Of a stretch of DNA of 5,716 nucleotides, positions 1-4,689 are shown in pieces. Position 1 is the stretch's first letter; each line of letters opens with the position of its first letter. This DNA comes from Erysipelotrichia bacterium (GTDB lineage: Bacteria > Bacillota_I > Bacilli_A > Erysipelotrichales > Erysipelotrichaceae): NCBI GenBank assembly GCA_009929095.1, contig SABF01000110.1, positions 1-5,716 on the forward strand, read 5' to 3'. Under the pieces are notes generated by a model, which worked only from the letters and a program-made list of their open reading frames with translations, was not told where the DNA came from and ran no database searches. Made by a program: the position numbers and the translations under genes.

Positions 1-497
1 AATGTGAAGATTTCCTTCCTATGTTTTTTAAGTCTTTTCCGCAGGGTTTCGCATCCCTTATGGGATAGAGGAGTCCGGTATAATTTCTTGAAGGATTTTA
101 AGATTTGTTTTTTCCGGCCTCTCCAGATATCCGGATGCAAAATGGAGTATTCAGCATGAAGAAGAATGGCATCCTGAAGCAGTTTTTTAAGGTTTGCGAG
201 GAAGATATTGCCCTCGGAATTCAGTCTTTCGTCTTCTTCAAGCTTCTTTATTTCGTCATCGTTTTCATCCAGCGCAGAATAATAGGTGCAATTGATCTGG
301 TGCGCGTCAAAGCCGCTTTCCCCCGGCGAAAAGATACGGCTGATATTGGCGCCGTTCTGTTCGCAATGCGCCACGACTGACCGCATATCTTCTTCCGGCA
401 CCATATTTCCCAGATCCAGTGTGAGGATGGCAAAGCCGTCTTTTTTACCGATGGCAAAGGCGACCGGCTGGTTGCCCTGGTTAAATTGCTGTGCGGA
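1..497 (-). CDS. Unrecognised protein, open frame running off the left edge, fused out of frame to the PBP
   Basis: I do not recognise this product. After an in-frame TGA (complement of 498-500) this minus-strand frame stays open for about 165 codons to the window edge, so its C-terminus is missing. It has coding character: a mixed hydrophobic strand-like start (residues about 11-29, FAIGKKDGFAILTLDL), a central segment with HCEQNGANISRIF and SPGESGFDAHQINC, an acidic stretch (ENDDEIKKLEEDE, about 78-90), then a basic helical tail rich in Lys and Arg. No transmembrane segment is seen, and no transpeptidase motif (SxxK, SxN, KTG), so it does not look like the rest of the PBP. The first ATG in frame (402-404) has no ribosome binding site, and sequence that looks coding begins before it. 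That suggests the true N-terminus was lost at the junction with the PBP gene. It overlaps the PBP frame at 248-497; I think this frame is the real one there. Confidence 0.5.
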
Positions 498-1264
498 TCA
501 TAGTTGGCCGGAGAATTGATGACACCTGCCAGTACCGCCGCTTCATCAAGATTCAATTCACCGGCATTCTTGCCATAGTAGTATTCAGAGGCTTTTTCTA
601 TACCGCGGATATTTCCGGAACCGCCAAAGTTCAGACGATTCAGATACATGACAAAGATATCCTTTTTACTGGACTGCTTTTCAAGCTCACGGGCTAAAGC
701 GATCTGCTGAACTTTATAGGCAATGTTCCTGGTCTTGGAAACACCGGCCTCATCATTTTGGAAATAGGTCAGCTTAACCAGCTGCATGGTGAAGGTGGAG
801 CCGCCCTGTGAAAAAGATCCGGACAGTACATTCTCTACCATGGCTTTGGCAAAACGCGGCATGTCAAAGCCGCTGTGAGAGAAGAAACGGGAATCCTCAG
901 TTGCCAGGAATGCGTCGATAATGGCTTCTGAAAGATCGTTGTATTCTACATTTTCGCGAATGGTCGTGCCAACGTCCGCTATTTCATTTCCATCCTTATC
1001 AAAGATATGCGAAGATTCAGTCGTATAGAAGTCCGTCATGTTGAGCGTCGGAGTATCTTTCATCATACTGTTCAGCAGGATGACACCGCACAGTGCCACG
1101 ATCATCTCTATACATACAAGCACAACAAGAATCACGGTCCATAGATTCAGCTTATTGAGCTTTCGGCCGTTTTTATGATTAGAACTGTGCTGTGAGGAAG
1201 AGGATCTGTGCTGCTGACCGGAATGATTTCTTCCTGAATTGTTTCTGCTGTTTTCATTCGTCAT
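248..1264 (-). CDS. Class A penicillin-binding protein (peptidoglycan glycosyltransferase), broken after the GT51 domain
   Basis: Membrane-anchored GT51 glycosyltransferase that polymerises lipid II into glycan strands outside the membrane. Residues 1-40 are a cytoplasmic tail rich in Ser, Asn, His and Arg; 41-66 form one membrane anchor. GT51 motifs follow in order: ATEDSRFFSHSGFD with the catalytic Glu123, GGSTFTMQLVK (154-164), KVQQIALARELEK (184-196), and FVMYLNRLNFGG with GKNAGELNLDEAAVLAG up to SPANYDP (about 204-257). The usual second catalytic Glu (RKxxE) is Gln187; as I recall, PBP1C-type enzymes have Gln here, so this may be family variation. Homology plausibly runs to about residue 267. 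The remaining 70 residues to the TAG-type end at 248 are Trp/Arg/Ser-rich shadow sequence. A normal protein would be roughly 650-900 residues with a transpeptidase domain, absent here. The ATG at 1264 lies 3 nt after the recU stop, with AAGGAG (1277-1282) inside recU, so the two are co-transcribed. It corresponds by position to ponA. Confidence 0.75.
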   Translation of the reverse strand: MTNENSRNNSGRNHSGQQHRSSSSQHSSNHKNGRKLNKLNLWTVILVVLVCIEMIVALCGVILLNSMMKDTPTLNMTDFYTTESSHIFDKDGNEIADVGTTIRENVEYNDLSEAIIDAFLATEDSRFFSHSGFDMPRFAKAMVENVLSGSFSQGGSTFTMQLVKLTYFQNDEAGVSKTRNIAYKVQQIALARELEKQSSKKDIFVMYLNRLNFGGSGNIRGIEKASEYYYGKNAGELNLDEAAVLAGVINSPANYDPHSNLTRATSRSPLPSVKKTALPSSHWIWEIWCRKKICGQSWRIANRTAPISAVSFRRGKAALTRTRSIAPIILRWMKTMTK

Positions 1265-1267
1265 CGA

Positions 1268-1855
1268 TTACTGTTTCTCCTTGAAATAGAGCTGGTCAAT
1301 GATCTGAAGATAATCAACCGGCATGACATAGCTGTAGGGGATCCGGTACCCGTTTTCCTTAAACCAGCTGTAGGGAATGGAACTTCTGCCGCAGGTACGG
1401 ATATAGTCAGTCATCTTTGACGAAACAATATAGAACGTTTCATCGAACGCAGTGAATCTGACAATGACAAATGCGATTGCACCGTGCCGGGTGACAGATT
1501 CAAGATGATTGATCTGATGTGCGTGGATGGACTTCGTTGGAAAACTTGTTATGGAATGACATTCCTTCGCTTCAAAGTCGATGTATCGGGAACGATAGAT
1601 TCCATTATAATCGGTAGTGGAAGGAAGCTTGAAATACGCTTCCGTAATCTTTGCCGCACTGCGCATGGGATAATCCACTTTAACAATTGTAACGGGTGTT
1701 GGCTTTTTATGTATAACGGCTTTATCAATGCTGAGATAATATTCGTTGGTCATGCTGATCTCTTTTTCGAGTTCCATTCCGCGTCTTCCAGCGCCTGTCT
1801 TTACGGTGCGAATAGATGCGGCAGGTCCTTTTCTGCCATTAGGATAATTGACCAT
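1268..1855 (-). CDS. recU: Holliday junction resolvase RecU
   Basis: Cleaves four-way DNA junctions during recombinational repair and chromosome segregation in Firmicutes; a dimer of the PD-(D/E)xK nuclease fold. The 195-residue length is close to the roughly 200 of Bacillus RecU. Recognisable blocks are the N-terminal VNYPNGRKG, RRGMELEKEI (24-32), YYLSIDKAVIHKKPTPV (39-55), the stalk-forming RSAAKITEAYFK (65-76), and the active site TTDYNGIY then YIDFEAKE, giving Asp82, Glu95 and Lys97 as the metal-binding and catalytic residues. The C-terminus keeps the family's VDYLQIIDQLYF ending. The start at 1855 is chosen because GGAGG (complement of 1861-1865) lies 5 nt upstream and the homology begins immediately. 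It is first in a two-gene minus-strand unit with the PBP, the same pairing as recU-ponA in B. subtilis, and is divergent from gpsB. All catalytic residues are present. Confidence 0.96.
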   Translation of the reverse strand: MVNYPNGRKGPAASIRTVKTGAGRRGMELEKEISMTNEYYLSIDKAVIHKKPTPVTIVKVDYPMRSAAKITEAYFKLPSTTDYNGIYRSRYIDFEAKECHSITSFPTKSIHAHQINHLESVTRHGAIAFVIVRFTAFDETFYIVSSKMTDYIRTCGRSSIPYSWFKENGYRIPYSYVMPVDYLQIIDQLYFKEKQ

Positions 1856-1882
1856 GCATGCCTCCGATCCCCAACGTCAAAT

Positions 1883-1911
1883 ATTATAACTGTCTTCACT
1901 TTAATAGGGAA
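1883..1911 (-). promoter_or_regulatory. Promoter of the recU-PBP unit
   Basis: On the minus strand a perfect TATAAT -10 box (complement of 1883-1888) lies 17 nt from a weak -35 box, TTCCCT (complement of 1906-1911). The predicted start of transcription near 1876 leaves a leader of about 20 nt containing the recU ribosome binding site. The strong -10 and right spacing support it; the poor -35 limits confidence. Confidence 0.5.
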
Positions 1912-1917
1912 GGCATG

Positions 1918-1946
1918 TTGATTTTTGATATGACTCCTGCGATAAT
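1918..1946 (+). promoter_or_regulatory. Promoter of gpsB (and probably rnpB)
   Basis: TTGATT (1918-1923) and GATAAT (1941-1946) are separated by 17 nt, a good sigma-A type match. Transcription would start near 1953, inside or just before the Shine-Dalgarno AAAGGAG (1951-1957), so the leader would be unusually short. Its -35 box is only about 6 nt from the putative recU -35 box on the other strand, so the two promoters are back to back. Confidence 0.55.
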
Positions 1947-1968
1947 TATGAAAGGAGCGTGAGCAGTT

Positions 1969-2322
1969 ATGGCGGGAAAGCTGAATCTTGATATCCAAAC
2001 GATTTTGGATAAGGAATTCAATATTGATTTCAAGGGCTACAACGCAACTGAAGTTGATGGCTTTCTTGATCTTGTGATTCAGGATTACCAGACCAATCTT
2101 GAAAATATTCAGGAATTAAATAGTAAAATCTCCGAACTCGAACGCACCAATGCATCACTGAGAGCCAAACTGATTGAAGTAGAAGGCAGAACCAGAGCAC
2201 TGGAGTCAAATCCGACACCGGCGCAGAAAGGTGCTGCGAATGTTGATATCCTGAAGCGTCTGTCCAGACTGGAAGAACAGGTACTCGGTCAGGGAAACGA
2301 CAGTCAGAATAAGCATCAGTAA
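1969..2322 (+). CDS. gpsB: Cell-division regulator GpsB (DivIVA family)
   Basis: Small cytoplasmic adaptor that links class A PBPs with the divisome and the elongation machinery in Firmicutes. At 117 residues it is slightly longer than the roughly 100 of B. subtilis GpsB. The N-terminal DivIVA-like domain includes ILDKEFNIDFKGYNATEVDGF; Tyr24, Asp30 and Asp34 align with the B. subtilis Tyr25, Asp31 and Asp35 of the PBP-binding groove. A coiled coil covers about 35-78 (NLENIQELNSKISELE onward). A Pro/Ala-rich linker (80-90) leads to the C-terminal oligomerisation segment NVDILKRLSRLEEQVLG (91-107), which is diagnostic of GpsB rather than full DivIVA. The ATG at 1969 has AAAGGAG 11 nt upstream, a rather long spacing, and no better start is available. 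Its natural partner, a class A PBP, lies across the divergent promoter, and rnpB follows directly. Confidence 0.93.
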   Translation: MAGKLNLDIQTILDKEFNIDFKGYNATEVDGFLDLVIQDYQTNLENIQELNSKISELERTNASLRAKLIEVEGRTRALESNPTPAQKGAANVDILKRLSRLEEQVLGQGNDSQNKHQ

Positions 2323-2323
2323 T

Positions 2324-2689
2324 CAGGACACACTTGAGGCAGCCGCTGGGATTGATGAGATTTCAGAGGAAAGTCCATGCTCGCATCATCTGCGATGATG
2401 ATAGTGATTGTGCTGGTCCAATCAATAAGGCCAGGCAGCCGCAAGGCTGACGGCGGGAAGACATCTAAAGGCATTGCCCATGATCAATTCCCCTAACGTG
2501 TCACAGTGACGGAGCCGGATTGGAAACATTCCGGGTGGAACGAGATAAACCCCACAAGCGAGAAATCCAAATTTGGTAGGAGAATCTCTGAGGACGAACT
2601 GAAGTCTGAGGAGGGTGCCTTCGGGCGCAGATAAATGGCTGCCACATCCTTCGGGATGGACAGAACATGGCTTACCGAGTGTGTCTTAT
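2324..2689 (+). ncRNA. rnpB: RNase P RNA, bacterial type B
   Basis: Catalytic RNA of ribonuclease P, which removes 5' leaders from tRNA precursors. The conserved core is visible: CR-I, AGAGGAAAGTCCATGC (2365-2380 region), and CR-IV, ACAGAACATGGCTTAC (2660-2675), which form P4; CR-II, TCACAGTGACGG (2501-2512); CR-III, GTGGAACGAGATAAACCCC (about 2535-2553). A GGU at 2575-2577 in TTTGGTAGG fits the loop that pairs with the tRNA CCA end. Terminal helix P1 forms between 2325-2335 (AGGACACACTT) and 2677-2687 (GAGTGTGTCTT) with G-U pairs. Further hairpins are CATCATC/GATGATG (2384-2400) and two with UUCG tetraloops (2615-2628 and 2645-2658). The sequence aligns by eye with the B. subtilis B-type RNA; at about 365 nt it is shorter than that RNA's roughly 400. 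Exact ends are estimated from P1. It begins within about 2 nt of the gpsB stop, so it is probably processed from a gpsB-rnpB transcript. Confidence 0.95.
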
Positions 2690-2691
2690 TC

Positions 2692-2720
2692 AGAGGAAGG
2701 CAGAGATGCCTTCTTCTTAT
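2692..2720 (+). terminator. Rho-independent terminator after rnpB
   Basis: An 11-bp stem, AGAGGAAGGCA (2692-2702) with TGCCTTCTTCT (2707-2717), one G-U pair, closed by a GAGA loop and followed by TTAT. The pyrimidine-rich 3' arm replaces a clean T-run. It begins about 3 nt after the rnpB P1 helix and would end the gpsB-rnpB transcript. Confidence 0.75.
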
Positions 2721-2749
2721 GTCTGTGAACGTGCTTAAAACTGTGTTTA

Positions 2750-2758
2750 TGCTATACT
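2750..2758 (+). promoter_or_regulatory. Extended -10 promoter of pgsA
   Basis: TGCTATACT is an extended -10 element: TG at 2750-2751, one base, then TATACT (2753-2758). No good -35 is seen at the right distance (GTGCTT at 2731-2736 is weak), as is common for extended -10 promoters. Transcription would start near 2765, about 25 nt before the pgsA start codon. It lies between the rnpB terminator and pgsA, where a new promoter is expected. Confidence 0.55.
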
Positions 2759-2789
2759 TATCGGGTACTAAATGAAGGAGACAGGCGGA

Positions 2790-3383
2790 ATGAATCTTCC
2801 AAATCGACTGACAGTATTCCGGATTGTTCTGGTTCCGGTAATTATTCTGGTGTATATCTTTCCATATGCGCAGTTCGGCATAGAACCGACAGTATTTAAT
2901 GTCCAGGGAATCAGTATTTCAGTGATCAATCTGATAACGCTTGGAATCTATCTGGTAGCAGCGATCACGGATGCACTGGATGGGCATATTGCCAGATCCC
3001 GCAACATGATGACGACATTCGGAAAGTTTGCAGATCCGATTGCGGATAAGATGCTGACGACAACGATGTTCCTGCTGTTTATATCCAGGGGAATCATTCC
3101 TGTTGTTCCGGTAATCATCATGGTATGCCGTGATATTATCGTGGATGGCTGCCGAATGATTGCATCTTCCAATGGCAAAGTGGTATCTGCACAGATGATG
3201 GGCAAACTGAAGACGGTACTGCAGATGAGCGTGATTGCACTGATTCTTCTGAACAATCTTCCATTTGAGCTCTGGGGTCTTCCGATTTCCAGGCTTCTGC
3301 TCTGGTTTGCGGCATTTGTCAGTATGGCCAGCGGCATTTCCTATGTCACCCAGCTCAAAGACGACATCATGGAGTCAAAATAA
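2790..3383 (+). CDS. pgsA: CDP-diacylglycerol-glycerol-3-phosphate 3-phosphatidyltransferase
   Basis: Integral membrane enzyme that transfers phosphatidyl from CDP-diacylglycerol to glycerol-3-phosphate, giving phosphatidylglycerol phosphate, the first committed step to phosphatidylglycerol and cardiolipin. The complete CDP-alcohol phosphotransferase signature D(x)2DG(x)2AR(x)8G(x)3D(x)3D lies at residues 61-86 (Asp61, Asp64, Gly65, Ala68-Arg69, Gly78, Asp82, Asp86). About five or six hydrophobic segments are seen (roughly 8-26, 45-60, 88-113, 143-155, 168-186). The N-terminus MNLPNRLTVFRIVLVPV is typical of PgsA rather than cardiolipin or phosphatidylserine synthases. I chose the ATG at 2790 over the in-frame ATG at 2772, because AAGGAG (2775-2780) sits 9 nt before 2790 and the family begins there; this gives 197 residues, a normal length. 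recA follows after 74 nt with no terminator, so the two are probably one transcript. Confidence 0.93.
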   Translation: MNLPNRLTVFRIVLVPVIILVYIFPYAQFGIEPTVFNVQGISISVINLITLGIYLVAAITDALDGHIARSRNMMTTFGKFADPIADKMLTTTMFLLFISRGIIPVVPVIIMVCRDIIVDGCRMIASSNGKVVSAQMMGKLKTVLQMSVIALILLNNLPFELWGLPISRLLLWFAAFVSMASGISYVTQLKDDIMESK

Positions 3384-3457
3384 TATCTGCTCGGAATAAA
3401 CAGGAAAATAATCCTGATTGACGTATAACATGTGCGGAAGGAGAAGTTAACGGATAT

Positions 3458-4528
3458 ATGGCAGGAAAAGAAAATAAAGAAGTGAAGGAAGAGAAAAAAT
3501 CAGCTGCTGAATCCAAGAAGGATCAGCTGCTGCAGGACGCTCTTAAGGCAATCGAAAAAGAATACGGAAAAGGTTCCATTATGAAACTGGGTGATCGTGC
3601 AGATGTTTCCATCGATGCGATTTCTACCGGAAGTCTGACCCTGGACAGTGCTCTTGGCATCGGCGGATATCCGAAGGGAAGAATTATTGAAGTCTATGGT
3701 CCGGAATCTTCTGGCAAGACAACACTGGCTCTGCATGCAATCGCGCAGTGTCAGAAATCCGGCGGCCGGTGCGCGTTCATTGATGCAGAGAATGCAATTG
3801 ATCCTCTTTATGCTCAGAAACTGGGTGTAGATATAGACGAACTGATTCTGTCTCAGCCGGATTCCGGCGAGCAGGCACTGGAAATCACCGAGGTACTGAT
3901 TAAATCAGGGGCAATTGATCTGGTGGTTATCGACTCGGTTGCAGCTCTGGTGCCTCAGGCAGAACTGGATGGAGAAATGGGAGATTCTTCGGTCGGTCTG
4001 CAGGCCAGACTGATGTCCAAGGCAATGAGAAAGCTTGCCGGCGTCATGAATCGTTCCCAGTGCACAGCAATCTTCATCAATCAGCTGCGTGAAAAAGTTG
4101 GCATCATGTTCGGCAACCCGGAGACAACCCCCGGCGGAAGAGCCCTGAAGTTCTACGCTTCTGTCCGTCTGGATGTACGCCGCGGCGAAACAATCAAGAA
4201 TGGCAGCGATGCGATCGGCAACGTCTGCAAGATCAAAGTAGTCAAAAACAAGGTTGCTCCTCCGTTCAAGACAGCCCAGGTTGATATGATCTATGGTGAA
4301 GGAATCTCACATTTGGATGAGGTGATCAACCTTGGTGTTGAAAACGAACTGATTGATAAATCCGGTGCCTGGTTTTCCTATAAAGGGGAAAAGATCGGTC
4401 AGGGATTCATGGCTGTACGAGAGTTCATTAAGGCCAATCCTGCAGTAGATGAAGAGATCACAGCTCAGCTCAAGGAGAAGATGTTTGCTCAGCCAGCTGC
4501 GGACAAAGACAAGGAAGCAGCCGCTTAG
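3458..4528 (+). CDS. recA: Recombinase RecA
   Basis: Forms filaments on single-stranded DNA, drives homologous pairing and strand exchange, and triggers LexA cleavage. Length 356 residues, normal. A charged Lys/Glu-rich N-terminal extension (1-20) is followed by the core: Walker [10 protein letters not shown] (81-89), [10 protein letters not shown] with catalytic Glu111, Walker B LVVIDS (155-160), loop L1 (about 164-184), FINQLREK with Gln209 as the ATP-sensing Gln of loop L2, [21 protein letters not shown] (219-239), and the C-terminal domain with [14 protein letters not shown] (303-316) and an acidic/Ala-rich tail. Asn112 replaces the His usual after the catalytic Glu (EHALDP in E. coli). 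The ATG at 3458 has AAGGAG (3438-3443) 14 nt upstream, a long spacing with no alternative in-frame start. I see no Gram-positive SOS box (GAACnnnnGTTC) and no convincing promoter in the 74 nt upstream, so expression probably comes from the pgsA promoter. Confidence 0.98.
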   Translation: MAGKENKEVKEEKKSAAESKKDQLLQDALKAIEKEYGKGSIMKLGDRADVSIDAISTGSLTLDSALGIGGYPKGRIIEVYGPESSGKTTLALHAIAQCQKSGGRCAFIDAENAIDPLYAQKLGVDIDELILSQPDSGEQALEITEVLIKSGAIDLVVIDSVAALVPQAELDGEMGDSSVGLQARLMSKAMRKLAGVMNRSQCTAIFINQLREKVGIMFGNPETTPGGRALKFYASVRLDVRRGETIKNGSDAIGNVCKIKVVKNKVAPPFKTAQVDMIYGEGISHLDEVINLGVENELIDKSGAWFSYKGEKIGQGFMAVREFIKANPAVDEEITAQLKEKMFAQPAADKDKEAAA

Positions 4529-4548
4529 GATATCAAAATAATGCATAA

Positions 4549-4583
4549 CAAAAGGCTTTCCAGGTGTTTAAAAAGCCTTTTTG
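4549..4583 (+). terminator. Rho-independent terminator after recA
   Basis: The 10-bp stem AAAAGGCTTT (4550-4559) pairs with AAAGCCTTTT (4572-4581) around a 12-nt loop, and the 3' arm runs into TTTTT. It lies 21 nt after the recA TAG stop and separates recA from the rny promoter. The A-run before the stem could also let it act on the opposite strand, but no minus-strand gene ends there. Confidence 0.75.
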
Positions 4584-4609
4584 CACGCATGTTTGAAAAT
4601 GGATTGTTC

Positions 4610-4638
4610 TTGTGTGAAACGCTTTCAGTTTGTATAAT
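4610..4638 (+). promoter_or_regulatory. Promoter of rny with operator-like palindrome in the spacer
   Basis: TTGTGT (4610-4615) and a perfect TATAAT (4633-4638) are 17 nt apart, a good sigma-A promoter. Transcription would start near 4645, leaving a leader of about 45 nt. The spacer holds TGAAACGCTTTCA (4615-4627), arms TGAAA/TTTCA around CGC. This resembles a LacI/CcpA-type operator but is one base shorter than the standard cre core, so repression by such a protein is only a possibility. Confidence 0.65.
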
Positions 4639-4689
4639 GAATGCTGAGAGAAATCTCACCAGAAAATATAAAGAGATGGAGGAAGATTT

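Noticed and set aside
105..697. Three plus-strand open frames in the disrupted PBP region
   Set aside because: They overlap coding sequence on the minus strand, lack ribosome binding sites, and resemble no protein family.
1484..1921. Plus-strand 145-codon open frame opposite recU
   Set aside because: recU on the other strand is complete with catalytic residues; this frame is Cys/Ile-rich shadow sequence and runs through the divergent promoters.
2948..3337. Minus-strand 129-codon open frame opposite pgsA
   Set aside because: The plus-strand frame has the full CDP-alcohol phosphotransferase signature; the antisense frame has no features of its own.
3401..3416. Small inverted repeat CAGGA/TCCTG between pgsA and recA
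   Set aside because: A 5-bp stem with a 6-nt loop and no T-run is too weak for a terminator and does not match the SOS box pattern.
3418..3429. TTGACG followed by TATAAC upstream of recA as a promoter
   Set aside because: The two hexamers are adjacent instead of about 17 nt apart, and neither has a suitable partner at the right distance.
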